Assembly (NCBI RefSeq): GCF_024707545.1
Contig: NZ_CP062229.1
Coordinates: forward strand, 3,701,501 to 3,765,500
DNA from: Mesorhizobium onobrychidis
GTDB taxonomy: Bacteria; Pseudomonadota; Alphaproteobacteria; Rhizobiales; Rhizobiaceae
Length of the DNA stretch: 64,000 bases
Direction: 5' to 3'
Numbering within the stretch: the first letter of the stretch is position 1; every line of letters begins with the position of its first letter. The notes under the pieces were generated by a model. It saw only the letters and a list, made by a program, of their open reading frames with translations, did not search any database and was not told where the DNA came from. Both the position numbers and the translations under genes were made by a program. Below, in pieces: positions 18,263 through 27,293 of this stretch.

Positions 18263-18706
18263 CTACGCGCGGGTTGACTGCGCGGCGATCCATTTGGCGG
18301 TGACCTGCTGGACAGCGGAGATGAAGAGGGCCGTGGTGATCCCGAACATCATCAGACCATTGGCAGCCTGAAGCGGCCCAAGCAGCCGCATCCGACCATC
18401 TAGCACGATGTCACCATAACCGAGCGAGGTGAAGGTCACGCCCGAAAAATACATCGCCGTTTCAAAGTCCTCAAATGCACCGAGCAGTTTGTAGAGCAAG
18501 GCCCAAAACGCAACCTGGACGATGTTGCCGATCATGAGCACCACCATCAGAATCGAGAATTGCAGGAAAATCCCGCGCAACGGCTTTGGGCCGAGCGGTT
18601 GCTTCGAGGCCTGGGCGAAGTAACGCGCGGCGAACACCGATGCCAGCACCTGAAGTGCGAGGCATGCCAACATCGCCAGCAGGCCGAGTGTAATAACCGC
18701 GATCAT
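18263..18706 (-). CDS. Two-helix ion channel protein (K+ channel-like)
   Basis: A 147-residue inner-membrane protein with an N-terminal hydrophobic helix, a second helix (FSILMVVLMIGNIVQVAFWA), a pore loop with the filter-like TSLGYGDI sequence and a C-terminal helix (ANGLMMFGITTALFISAVQQ). This is the ion_trans_2/Kef-type pore signature; GYGD points to K+ selectivity. It has no attached regulatory domain. Its ATG overlaps the stop of the AI-2E family gene (ATGA), so the two form an operon. Confidence 0.82.
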   Translation of the reverse strand: MIAVITLGLLAMLACLALQVLASVFAARYFAQASKQPLGPKPLRGIFLQFSILMVVLMIGNIVQVAFWALLYKLLGAFEDFETAMYFSGVTFTSLGYGDIVLDGRMRLLGPLQAANGLMMFGITTALFISAVQQVTAKWIAAQSTRA

Positions 18707-19803
18707 GGCGACGGATCGTCAGTCTGCGGCCCGCCCGGGCCATGCCGCAGCCACTCCATGAGCAGGACGTAGCCAACGGCGAGGAGAACAGGGCCTACAA
18801 ACAGGCCGAGAAGGCCGTCTGCGACCATGCCGCCAATCACACCAATGAGAATGACCGGCATTGGAACTTCAAGTCCGCGTCCGAGCATCAATGGTTTGAG
18901 GAGGTTGTCGCTGAGCCCGGCAATGACGGTCCAGATCGAAAAGATGATCGCCGGCGTGGTCGCTTCGGTCGCAAGAACATAGGCTATGACAGGCAGTGTT
19001 ACCAGCACTGCCGGCACCTGCACGATGGCAAACAATAGCACCACGAGCGTCAAAACACCGGCCGATGAAAGACCTATGGCAAAAAAGCCTGCCCCAATCA
19101 GCAGCGACTGGATGACCGCTACGCCCACGACGCCGACCGCCACACCGCGGATCGTAGCGGCGGTCATCTCAACCAGCCGCGGGCCTTGTGCCTTGCTGCC
19201 AGTGATACGTTTCAACAGGCGACTGGCGAATTCGGTAGCGCCGTCGCTATAGGCGATGAGCACGGCAGCGACTGCGAACGAAAGTACGAAAGACAATTGA
19301 CCGGCGGCTAAACCGCCCGCGAACGACGCCAGCCATGCTGCAATCCCGCTTAGCTGCTGGCCGTACTTGGCAAGCGCCGCAGGCATGTTTGTTGCCACGA
19401 GTGACCATGTCTCTGTTAGCTTTTGGCCGACCAGTGGCAGGTCTGCGAGCCGCGGAGGCGGTGGCGGCACGGTCAGGCTGCCGTCTTGCAAGCCCGAGAC
19501 GAACGCAAGAATGGACGATCCAAGCGACGTCACCACCATTACCAACGGCACCAGCATCAGCGCAACGCTGACCAACCCGATCAACATCGCTGACCAGCGA
19601 TTGCCGACCCGGAGGACCAAGCGTTGGTGCAGCGGATAAAGCATCACCGCGAGGATCACCGACCAGAGCAGGATGCCAGTAAAGGGCAATATGATGCGGC
19701 TACAGGCAAAGATCAGTAAGGCCACAAGTGCGATCTGAAGCACCGCGTCGAGCATTCTCAAGAGCGACGGTGGGCGCTCAGGGATTGTCACGTTCGGGTC
19801 CAT
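18703..19803 (-). CDS. AI-2E family transporter (PerM-like)
   Basis: A 366-residue protein with seven to eight transmembrane helices of the AI-2E/UPF0118 family: N-terminal helix pair (IALVALLIFACSRIILPFTG), a long amphipathic middle with a Pro-rich patch (VPPPPPRLADLP), and a C-terminal bundle with SDNLLKPLMLGRGLEVP, a family hallmark (DNxLxP). Members include QS signal exporters and Na+/H+ antiporters, so the substrate is open. I start at MDPNVTIPER; a Met eight codons upstream is possible. First gene of a two-gene operon, divergent from the HlyD gene. Confidence 0.85.
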   Translation of the reverse strand: MDPNVTIPERPPSLLRMLDAVLQIALVALLIFACSRIILPFTGILLWSVILAVMLYPLHQRLVLRVGNRWSAMLIGLVSVALMLVPLVMVVTSLGSSILAFVSGLQDGSLTVPPPPPRLADLPLVGQKLTETWSLVATNMPAALAKYGQQLSGIAAWLASFAGGLAAGQLSFVLSFAVAAVLIAYSDGATEFASRLLKRITGSKAQGPRLVEMTAATIRGVAVGVVGVAVIQSLLIGAGFFAIGLSSAGVLTLVVLLFAIVQVPAVLVTLPVIAYVLATEATTPAIIFSIWTVIAGLSDNLLKPLMLGRGLEVPMPVILIGVIGGMVADGLLGLFVGPVLLAVGYVLLMEWLRHGPGGPQTDDPSP

Positions 19804-20102
19804 GTAGCTGCCCCCCTTCCCAGCCATCTGGATTTCCCAGGTAGCTCCGTGCTCCGCCTGACTATTTACCTGTTTCGGCCTTCCTGCAAGACAGCCGCAA
19901 AAATGCTCGCTGGCGCCTTGGACAGGCCATTGAACCGATGAGCCTCAGCCTGGCGCGGTTATGTGGACGGATTCCTTGAATTAGGCATCGCATCGGTGCC
20001 CGTTGCGATGGCGACAGCTGAGGACTAAATTGCCATTCCAACACAGGTGCCGGCGCAAGCAAAGCCGCGGCGCGACGGCCGTGATCTTAGAGGGGAAACG
20101 TC

Positions 20103-21227
20103 ATGGCGTCGGATGCAACTGGAGCCTCTCATGATCATTCTCCAAATGCAGTGGGCGCGCCTCTGAAAGAGAGGAACCCGCAGCGCACGGTCGCAATTAC
20201 CGTATTGCTTGTGGCTTTCCTTTTGTTCGTCGTGACGGTTTTCATGGAGCGGCGCACTCCTTCATCCTCGCAGGCGACCGTCAGTGCATATGTCGTCGGC
20301 GTAGCGCCGGAGGTTACCGGGCGGGTCATTGAAGTGGGCGTGACTGACAACAGCGCCGTGACGCCCGGCCAGATGCTGTTTCGCCTGGACCCGGAACAGT
20401 ACCGGCTTGCCGTTGCGGAGGCGGAAGCACGCCTTGCAGGGGTAGGTCAGTCGATCGGCGCTTCGACTGCGGCCGTCGATGTCGCCCAGGCTCGGGTGGT
20501 GGAGGCAAAGGCAGTCCGCGTCAACGTCCAGGATCAAGCCACCCGCGCGATGGAACTTGTCAGGCGCGGTGTCTATGCCCAGGCGAAGTATGATGAGGCC
20601 GCGGCCGCGCTGGATCAGGCAGATGCAGGCGTGGATGCAGCCGAAGCCGACCTCGCCCGGGCTCAGGAGGAGCTTGGACCCGCAGGAAAGGACAATCCGC
20701 AGTTGAAGGAGGCGCTCGCGGCGCTTGAAAGCGCTCAGCTTGATCTGCTGCGCACGACGGTTTCAGCGCCGGCGGAAGGCGTGGTCACCAATCTTCAGCT
20801 TTCCGTCGGAGGCATGGTCAGCGCTGGCGAGAGTGCAATGACCTTCATCGATACCGGCACGATTTGGATCACGGCCGCGTTCAAGGAAAACAGCCTCGAG
20901 ATGGTTGCCGCAGGCGACCGTGCGGAGGTGTTGTTCGATATCCTCCCCGGTCAGATTTTTGCCGCCACCGTTGAGGGCATCGGGATGGGGGTGGCTCAGG
21001 GAAGCGTCGACCCAGCGACGGGCCTGCCGAAGATTTCCACAGACACTGGATGGGTGAGAACACCGCAGAGCTTTCCCATCCGCCTGGTTCTCGACGAAGG
21101 GCGGCCCAAGGGCGTGCGGTACGGTTCGCAGGCGAATGTGGTGATCTATACCGGGGACCATCCGGTCACCAATGCGCTCGGCAGCATCTGGATCCGAGTT
21201 CTGTCGATCCTTACCTATGTCAGTTGA
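20103..21227 (+). CDS. HlyD family periplasmic adaptor (membrane fusion protein)
   Basis: A 374-residue adaptor: cytoplasmic N-terminus, one membrane helix (TVAITVLLVAFLLFVVTVFM), a biotinyl-lipoyl half motif (VVGVAPEVTGRVIEVGVTDN), a coiled-coil hairpin with Ala/Glu-rich heptads (residues ~100-210), a second half motif (TVSAPAEGVVTNLQLSVGG) and a beta barrel. It links an inner-membrane pump to the outer membrane. AGAGGGGAAACGTC precedes the ATG. The next gene overlaps it by 11 bp and encodes the likely membrane partner. Confidence 0.88.
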   Translation: MASDATGASHDHSPNAVGAPLKERNPQRTVAITVLLVAFLLFVVTVFMERRTPSSSQATVSAYVVGVAPEVTGRVIEVGVTDNSAVTPGQMLFRLDPEQYRLAVAEAEARLAGVGQSIGASTAAVDVAQARVVEAKAVRVNVQDQATRAMELVRRGVYAQAKYDEAAAALDQADAGVDAAEADLARAQEELGPAGKDNPQLKEALAALESAQLDLLRTTVSAPAEGVVTNLQLSVGGMVSAGESAMTFIDTGTIWITAAFKENSLEMVAAGDRAEVLFDILPGQIFAATVEGIGMGVAQGSVDPATGLPKISTDTGWVRTPQSFPIRLVLDEGRPKGVRYGSQANVVIYTGDHPVTNALGSIWIRVLSILTYVS

Positions 21228-22248
21228 CACGCATCTTTTGCACGAGGCGGACCGCGTTAATGTAAGGCGCAAGGGTCTGCGCATAGCGCTTGCCGTTGCG
21301 GTCGGCTTTTCCTGGTTGGTCTATTCGGGGGCTATCATCCCCTTCCTTGGGCCGTTGTTTGCGGCACAGTTTCTAATCTCCAGTTCCCGCCCTATGCCGT
21401 TGCAAAAGGCGTTGGCAGTCACGGTGCTCATTCTTGTTGTCGGAGCACTTTTGCAATTCGTAGCGGTGCTGACTGGCGACCGGCCGCCGGTGCTGCTGCT
21501 GCTGCTCGGGCTGATTTACTTTGGATGTTTCTACCAGCAGGCGAACGGCAAGGGCGGCCCCACAATCTTTCTTGTCCTGGTCATAGCGGTTATGGTGCCG
21601 CTCCTCACAATTCTGAACGAGGATCTCGGCGACACCATTCTTATGATCCTGGTTCAGAGTGTGGTGACCGGAATGCTTTTGATGTGGCTGGGCCATGTAC
21701 TAATCCCGGACAGAGGTACCCCCGCCCTTAAGGCCGCGACGGCGACGACATATCCGCATGCGGCACGCTACGCTGCCGCCAACACCGCCATACTCCTGAT
21801 CGCGGTGGTTGCCTGTCTGACACGCGAAGGGCTGGCAACGGCGATTGTCATTCCGATAACAGTCGTGTCACTGCTGTCCCAATTCGACGTCGCAGCCAGC
21901 ACGCGCGCGGCCTTGGGGATCGTGATAACCAATATTACTGGAGGCTTGGCCGGGTCCGTCGCATTCGGATTGCTTCAGGTATGGCCGTCCCACATTTTCC
22001 TCTTTCTATTGGTACTGCTGGCCGGGTTGGTATTTGGCGGTCGTGCTGCCATGCGTGCGCCGGCCGCCAAACTTTACGCTGGCGCCTTGACGATCTTCCT
22101 CCTCGTATTCGGAACAGGCGTGTCACCGCTTCCGGGGTCTGCCGCCGAGTCCTTTTCCACCCGGGTCACTTACATACTGGTGGCCATCGCCTATGCGATC
22201 TTCATGACAACGTTGCTTTGGCCTAGGCAGGAAGGCAGCCGCGATTGA
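21217..22248 (+). CDS. DUF2955/FUSC-like membrane protein, efflux partner
   Basis: A 343-residue inner-membrane protein with about ten helices in two blocks, matching DUF2955 of the aromatic-acid-exporter/FUSC group. Hydrophobic repeats include ALAVAVGFSWLVYSGAIIPF and ATAIVIPITVVSLLSQFDVA. It begins MSVDTHLLHEAD inside the end of the HlyD gene, so the two are translationally coupled. Together they probably form an HlyD/DUF2955 efflux system like AaeAB or YibH-type pairs. The substrate is unknown and no outer-membrane factor is nearby. Confidence 0.82.
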   Translation: MSVDTHLLHEADRVNVRRKGLRIALAVAVGFSWLVYSGAIIPFLGPLFAAQFLISSSRPMPLQKALAVTVLILVVGALLQFVAVLTGDRPPVLLLLLGLIYFGCFYQQANGKGGPTIFLVLVIAVMVPLLTILNEDLGDTILMILVQSVVTGMLLMWLGHVLIPDRGTPALKAATATTYPHAARYAAANTAILLIAVVACLTREGLATAIVIPITVVSLLSQFDVAASTRAALGIVITNITGGLAGSVAFGLLQVWPSHIFLFLLVLLAGLVFGGRAAMRAPAAKLYAGALTIFLLVFGTGVSPLPGSAAESFSTRVTYILVAIAYAIFMTTLLWPRQEGSRD

Positions 22249-22910
22249 ACGCTTGTCGGCGGCCGACGCGCGCCGATTGATCGGCCTCCCGCGAGCAGCC
22301 GCCGTATACGAAACGGCGGGCCTCCTGGAGTTGTCAGTCGAGCGATCGACAATGCGGACAATAACGAAATCGCCCACTCCTGTAGGCGAACGGCCCATGG
22401 CCCGAAGTTCGATTTTGCGGGCAAACTCGGTAGAGTCCGCAATTGGCGGATATCGTTGAAAAAGTCGCCAGCTATGCCACCGGCGACGCTCTTCGACGAC
22501 CGTGGCGGCACTCCGGTGCCGATCCTGATGATGAGCAAGACGCTCTGAGCTAGGGCTCAAAGGGCAATCCGCTCGCTGCTGGTAGTTGCTCTCGTCCAGG
22601 TCAGGAGGATGTTGGAGATTCAACCAAGTCATCTCGAACTATAACAGTGCTCCAAAGTTCGCCTGAACTTTCGCTCCCGGTCGAGTCGGACCTTCGTGTC
22701 GGTGTTCGCGAGTGTCCGGAGATGGCGCGACCGCGTCCATTGACCAAGCTGCTGCCTGCGTCTGACAATCCTACAACCCCTTCGAGCGAACGTGCGCGAG
22801 GCTCTATGTTCGTTCTAGGATTGTCTGCTCGCGTCGAGCGCTGTGGCTGCGGAGGGCGGCATGGGAGAAGAACCATATCTAGCTGGAATAGAGGCCATCT
22901 TGTTGGTCAG
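22249..22910. other. Gene-poor stretch before the integrase remnant
   Basis: About 660 bp with only unsupported frames on both strands. Protein-like pieces without a start or ribosome binding site occur near 22330-22440 on the minus strand (IELRAMGRSPTGVGDFVIV) but I could not assign them. Confidence 0.3.
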
Positions 22911-23471
22911 AAGCCACCCCTCAAGCCGCGCGAAGTCTGGAGCATCCGAACACGACTGCAGGTGTCAGGCGCAGAACGGGATCTGGCACTATTCAATCTC
23001 GCCATCGACAGCAAGCTTCGAGGTTGCGACCTGGTCACCGTGACGGTCGGCGATGTCGCGCGCTCCGGTGCTGTCCGCGATCGCGCGGGGATCGTCATTG
23101 GAATACGGGGCGCCCGGTGCAGTTCGAGATCACAGAGCAGACCCGCGCCGCCGTCAACGCTTGGATAGCCCGTCGTGGCCTTGGCGAAAGGGACTATCTA
23201 TTCCCCCAGTCGCGTACGGGCGAAACCACACATGTCGACGAGGCAGTATGGGAGGATTGTCGACAAATGGGTTTCGAGCATAGGGCTCGATCCGAAGCGC
23301 TATGGCACTCATTCGATGAGACGCACGAAGGCTGCTCAGATTTACAAGAAGAGCGGCAACATCCGCGCTGTGCAACTGCTGCTTGGGCACACCAAGCTTG
23401 AAAGCACCGTCCGCTATCTCGGCATCGAAGTGGACGATGCATTGGCAATTTCCGAACAAGTCGAATTGTAG
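22911..23471 (+). pseudogene. Tyrosine recombinase/integrase, frameshifted
   Basis: Three frame segments together give a phage-type integrase: PLKPREVWSIRTRLQVSGAE to LAIDSKLRGCDLVTVTVGDV, then GRPVQFEITEQTRAAVNAWI with YLFPQSR, then HMSTRQYGRIVDKWVSSIGL, YGTHSMRRTKAAQIYKKSGN and LLGHTKLESTVRYLGIEVDD to the stop. The catalytic elements HSMRR and LLGHTKLESTVRYL (His and Tyr) are readable but in different frames from the first Arg region. Two frame changes (near 23095 and 23200) make it inactive as read. It marks the left side of an accessory region. Confidence 0.8.
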
Positions 23472-23752
23472 AGGAATGCAGAGCGCCGTTATCTCGAAGC
23501 GGCGCTCCATGACCCATCGGAGACCTTCATTCTGCTCGTTGCGAATGGCAGCAATGCGCCCACTGTCAGCCGTAAAAGATCAGTTTGCGACTTCCTGAAA
23601 GCAGACGTTCGGCTGAGGCGGCATGATGTCCGGGTTTGACCCATTCCAGACCTTCCGGTGCATGCACAGCAAAGGGCCTTGCGGCGATACAATGCCTCCG
23701 ACTTCTGCTATGGTGCATTCCTCGGGCATAGGTGGTCTTAAAGAACGCCGTC

Positions 23753-23826
23753 GTGGATCGCAAGCTTGCTGCCATTCTTGCTGCCGATGTGGTGGGCTAC
23801 TCCGCGCTGATGGAGCGTGACGGCCA
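23753..23826 (+). pseudogene. 5' fragment of a class III adenylate/guanylate cyclase gene
   Basis: GTG at 23753 reads VDRKLAAILAADVVGYSALM then ERD, which is the highly typical N-terminus of rhizobial class III nucleotide cyclases. The similarity stops after ~24 codons and the sequence runs into an unrelated fragment. Only the very 5' end remains. Confidence 0.65.
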
Positions 23827-23828
23827 AG

Positions 23829-23934
23829 CAGGCGGCCGACGCGCGCATGTGGGCCGGGGTCCATTTTCGCTCCGATGTGGTTGCGGGCCAAAAGATCGGT
23901 GAGGGTGTGGCCGAGCAGGTCATAGCGTTCGCGG
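23829..23934 (+). pseudogene. 3' fragment of a PAP2/vanadium haloperoxidase-type gene
   Basis: The frame reads ADARMWAGVHFRSDVVAGQK then IGEGVAEQVIAFA. GVHFRSDVVAG with a preceding Trp matches the third PAP2 phosphatase motif in C-termini of vanadium-chloroperoxidase-like proteins (H and D in place). Nothing upstream belongs to such a protein, so this is a 3' scrap joined directly to the cyclase scrap. Confidence 0.5.
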
Positions 23935-24034
23935 TTCCACCGCCCCAGCGGTGGGCGACGCTCGCCTTCGATTGCCGCGCCGCCGGCGCGTTGTCAGTTC
24001 TAAACAAAGCCGTGCCCGAATAAGGATAGCTTAG

Positions 24035-25129
24035 ATGGACGTACTCGAGGCTAAACAGTCTTTAAGCGCACGTTATCTTCCGCTGGGTTTTCGGAGCAAG
24101 GTTGTTGCACGTGTTCAAACGATGAGTGTGGATGAGGCGGTGGCCGGAGCTCGCCTCAATGTCCACGCAGTCGGTATAGGGCACAAGTTTGTGAACGGGC
24201 AGGCTACGACAGACGATATGGTTGTGCGTGTTCACGTTGTTCAGAAAATCGCGCCGAGCCTGTTGTCCCCCAGGGATCGGATTCCCGAAACAATTGATGG
24301 TATCCCCACCGACATTATTGAATCCGCTCCTGCATTTGCATTAGCGCGCAGACCCAGAACGGCGACGGGGCAGGCTGCTCCAGCGGCGGCGGTTCCGACG
24401 TGTTCTGACTCACGGAAAGGGAAACAGAGGCCTCTTGTTGCCGGCATAAGCGTGGCCCACCGTGATATCACTGCAGGGACACTCGGCTACTTTTGTCGCT
24501 CGCGTCGACAGGGCGACAATCCACAGCAAGTTCATATTCTTAGCAACAATCACGTCTTAGCCAACGTGAACAAAGGCTATCCGGGCGACGATATATATCA
24601 GCCTGGCCCAGCGGATGGGGGCGATAGCCAGGCCTATGTGGCTGACTTAGTGCGGTTTACTCCCATCGACCTGTCGGGCGCGCCGAACAGAGTGGACGGA
24701 GCAATCGCAAAGTTTGCGCCCGATATCCAATGGCGGCCCGAGATATGTACAATCGGAAGCATCAAGGGAACAGCGGCTGCAACTGTTGGGATGAGCGTTT
24801 GCAAACATGGGCGAACGACGGGCTATACCGAAGGCATCGTGACGGACATCGCCTACGATGCCTTGATCGGGATGAATCACAGTGATGCAAGCATCGTAGG
24901 ATTGTTCCAGAATCAAATTCGTGTTGAATCCATCTTTGGCGCGCTGGCATTCGGGCTCGGCGGCGACAGCGGCTCATTGGTGGTCGAATTGGGCAAGAAG
25001 CGGGGTGTTGGACTGTATTTTGCCGGTCCTCCATCTGGAAATTATGGCGTCGCAAACCAAATAAGTGATGTGCTTTCTGAACTTGAGATAGAGTTGGTCG
25101 ACGGAGCGGATATTGCCGCAATCACTTGA
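24035..25129 (+). CDS. NAL1-like trypsin-fold serine peptidase with N-terminal VGIG domain
   Basis: A 364-residue protein without signal peptide. Residues ~1-100 form a separate domain containing LSARYL, HAVGIGHKFVNGQ, VVRVHVVQK and IPETIDGIPTDIIE. After a Pro/Ala-rich linker comes a chymotrypsin-fold protease with His173 (SNNHVLA), Asp221 (RVDGAIAKF) and Ser312 (GLGGDSGSLVV), plus the KHGRTTGYTEGIVTDI segment seen in plant NAL1 and bacterial relatives. AAGGA lies 8 nt before the ATG. The stop overlaps a small gene whose product resembles residues 1-75 of this protein. Function is unknown; a cytosolic, prodomain-controlled peptidase is my inference. Confidence 0.8.
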   Translation: MDVLEAKQSLSARYLPLGFRSKVVARVQTMSVDEAVAGARLNVHAVGIGHKFVNGQATTDDMVVRVHVVQKIAPSLLSPRDRIPETIDGIPTDIIESAPAFALARRPRTATGQAAPAAAVPTCSDSRKGKQRPLVAGISVAHRDITAGTLGYFCRSRRQGDNPQQVHILSNNHVLANVNKGYPGDDIYQPGPADGGDSQAYVADLVRFTPIDLSGAPNRVDGAIAKFAPDIQWRPEICTIGSIKGTAAATVGMSVCKHGRTTGYTEGIVTDIAYDALIGMNHSDASIVGLFQNQIRVESIFGALAFGLGGDSGSLVVELGKKRGVGLYFAGPPSGNYGVANQISDVLSELEIELVDGADIAAIT

Positions 25130-25349
25130 AGATGCCAAATCAAAGCTGAGTGCCAAGTACCTCGGCAAGTGCGGCGTCCATGGTGTTGGAATAGTGCGCG
25201 ACCAGCAAGCCGTCCGGTTCGACGTCGATGAGCGGGTGACGGAAGTGGAGCGGGAGTTGCTCGGGAAGCTGCTCGATGAAGCGCGGCAGGAAGCCCACCC
25301 TTTCAAGGTGATTGCCAACATCGAACCACGAGCCAACACGTACCAATAG
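25113..25349 (+). CDS. Small protein resembling the N-terminal domain of the upstream peptidase
   Basis: A 78-residue protein starting at TTG 25113 (GGAG six nt upstream), overlapping the peptidase gene by 17 bp. It reads SLEDAKSKLSAKYLGKCGVH then GVGIVRDQQAVRFDVDERV. The peptidase N-terminus has the same order: LEAKQSLSARYL, VHAVGIG, VVRVHVVQ. It therefore looks like a stand-alone copy of the prodomain, possibly an inhibitor, chaperone or adaptor acting in trans. An AT-rich start codon choice (TTG) and coupling suggest tuned expression. Function is inferred only from similarity and position. Confidence 0.65.
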   Translation: MPQSLEDAKSKLSAKYLGKCGVHGVGIVRDQQAVRFDVDERVTEVERELLGKLLDEARQEAHPFKVIANIEPRANTYQ

Positions 25350-26169
25350 TTTCTTTCGGTGGCATGTCGAATTGGCGTGAGGGCGACCTGAAGGGTAGTC
25401 GGCCGAACATTACTATCGATCCGGCACCACTGAGACCCACGGCGGCCGATCAAAACATACGTGGCAATCCCGCGAGATAGATCCCTAGACTAGAACCGTT
25501 AGCGCGCCGCCCTTACTCCCAGCCGGCATTGCGACGATCACAGGCCGAGATAGGGTGTTGCTCAATATCACTCCGCTATCTGGGTTCGGGCGGCTGATGC
25601 CGAACGTCTGCAACTCGCCCGTTTTCAGTCATTGAGGTTGGCCGAATGGAAAGGTCCGTTACGGCTAGATCCGTTCAACGCATTCCTCTCTGCAATCTTA
25701 TGCGACCTTCTGCGAACAAACAACGAACAGCGCCATAACGGCTTTGCTCATATCCCGCTCATCCGCCGTCCGCGATAGCCTCGTCGCGACAATCCTAGGC
25801 TGAGTGACCGTCCAAGCCGGGGCCGGGCGCTGTTTGATTGCTAGCCGAAAGATTTTCGCGAATTCTTCAAAAAAATCCTCCCTGCGCTTTTTCCAACTCA
25901 GCAGAATGCCGGCTTGAGGGGGATCGACACCAGATGCACTCATGCTTCGCCCCGTGCCACTAACCTCGGTAGAGACGGCCGTCCGTACACGCGATTTGCC
26001 GACGTCGAAGAGGAAATCGCCAAGGTCCTCCAGTCTGACAGGTCGGGCGCCATGCTGCTTGAGGCGCCCTCGAGATGGAAAACCCAGACGCTCGTCTACT
26101 TCGCCGAACAGTGCAAGGGGCGGCAGACGGTCTCTCGCCAGCAACCGAAAATGCGGCCCAGATGGGCTC
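25350..26169. other. Gene-poor stretch
   Basis: About 820 bp. A plus-strand frame around 25985-26120 reads like protein (FADVEEEIAKVLQSDRSGAM) but has no clear start or family, so I treat it as an unassigned remnant. Nothing else is supportable. Confidence 0.3.
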
Positions 26170-26252
26170 ACCGGCCGAACCCCAAGCATCTTGATCGCGC
26201 GCGTTTTACGCGGAACGCGCGTGGCTTCGGAGACCGGCGTTTCTCCTTCGGC
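26170..26252 (-). pseudogene. 3'-end fragment of an NAD(P)-binding protein gene, split by IS630
   Basis: On the minus strand this reads AEGETPVSEA followed by a basic tail. It closely matches the last codons and downstream sequence of the intact NAD(P)-binding gene at 31448 (TEGEMPVSDAIARLA), with nucleotide similarity starting at CACCGGCCGAACCCCA (26172 and 31415). The matching sequence continues after the IS at 27307 with TAGCTCGATGATCG. The IS630 element thus sits inside this remnant. Confidence 0.65.
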
Positions 26253-26346
26253 TAGAGCGGGATGAATTGAGTCTGAATCGAAAGGGGATTCCCGAAGGCG
26301 AGCAAATCTGATTCAACCTGCTGGCTGGGTCAGGAGGCCAGCATGG

Positions 26347-26700
26347 ATGGGCAAGCCTTACTCGATGGATCTTCGCACGCGGGTGGTAGCGTCGGTTGAG
26401 CAGGAGGGCCTGTCGCGACGTCAGGCGGCAGAGCGCTACGGGGTTGGAATCAGCACGGTCATCCGATGGGTGCGCCGCTTGCGCGAGACGAACAAGCTGA
26501 CACCCGGCAAGATGGGTGGGCACAGACCGAAGAAGATTGCCGGAGAGCATCGGGAGTGGCTGCTGCGGCGCTGCCGGGCGGCGGAGTTCACACTGCGCGG
26601 TCTTGTGGCCGAGCTTGGCGATCACGGCCTGAAGGTCGATTACCGCTCGGTGTGGGAGTTCGTTCACGCCGAGAAGCTCAGTCACAAAAAAAGACGCTGA
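26347..26700 (+). CDS. IS630 transposase, orfA (DNA-binding part)
   Basis: A 117-residue protein with a helix-turn-helix (SRRQAAERYGVGISTVIRWV) and a second HTH-like region ending HAEKLSHKKRR. It binds the terminal repeats. A run of seven A (26686-26692, CACAAAAAAAGA) just before its stop is a classic slippery site that would move ribosomes -1 into orfB, giving the full transposase. Confidence 0.9.
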   Translation: MGKPYSMDLRTRVVASVEQEGLSRRQAAERYGVGISTVIRWVRRLRETNKLTPGKMGGHRPKKIAGEHREWLLRRCRAAEFTLRGLVAELGDHGLKVDYRSVWEFVHAEKLSHKKRR

Positions 26701-27293
26701 TCGCCAGTGAGCAGGATCGCCCGGATGTGGCGCGCCGGCGGGCACAGTGGGTAAAGTATCAGGACCGCATCGATCCTTCCCGCCTGGTGTTCATCGACGA
26801 GACCTGGACCAAGACCAATATGGCGCCGCTCAGAGGATGGGCGCCGCGCGGCGAGAGGATCAAGGCCAAGGTGCCGCACGGTCATTGGAAGACCATGACC
26901 TTCTTGGCGGCACTGCGCCACGACCGTGTCGATGCACCATGGCTGATCGACGGACCGATCAACGGCGAGCGTTTCCAGCTCTATGTCGATGCGGTTCTCG
27001 TCCCAACCCTCAAGCCCGGTGACATCGTCATCATGGACAATCTCGGTTCGCACAAGGGCAAGGCCGTGCGCCGTGCCATCCGCTCGGCCGGCGCCAGGCT
27101 GTTCTTGCTGCCGAAATACTCCCCCGACCTCAACCCTATTGAGAAATTCTTCGCCAAGCTCAAGCATTGGCTGCGCAAGGCTGCCAAGCGAACGGTCGAG
27201 ACCGTCTGTGACGCCATCGGCCAAATCCTCGGCACTGTCACTTCAACCGAATGCAGAAATTACTTCATCGAGGCCGGCTATGCGCCAACCTAA
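26691..27293 (+). CDS. IS630 transposase, orfB (DDE catalytic part)
   Basis: Read after a -1 shift from orfA. The RNase-H-like DDE domain is complete: first Asp in LVFIDETWTKTN, second Asp in IVIMDNLGSHKGKAVR, and the Glu in LNPIEKFFAKLKHWLRKAAK. It ends FIEAGYAPT at 27293, at the inner edge of the right terminal repeat. No own ribosome binding site is evident, consistent with expression as an OrfAB fusion. The fused protein would be about 315 residues, normal for IS630. Confidence 0.9.
   Translation, partial: KTLIASEQDRPDVARRRAQWVKYQDRIDPSRLVFIDETWTKTNMAPLRGWAPRGERIKAKVPHGHWKTMTFLAALRHDRVDAPWLIDGPINGERFQLYVDAVLVPTLKPGDIVIMDNLGSHKGKAVRRAIRSAGARLFLLPKYSPDLNPIEKFFAKLKHWLRKAAKRTVETVCDAIGQILGTVTSTECRNYFIEAGYAPT

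Noticed and set aside
25698..26189. 163-codon minus-strand frame left of the IS630 element
   Set aside because: No start signal or family match; its right part is the NAD(P)-binding gene remnant in another phase.
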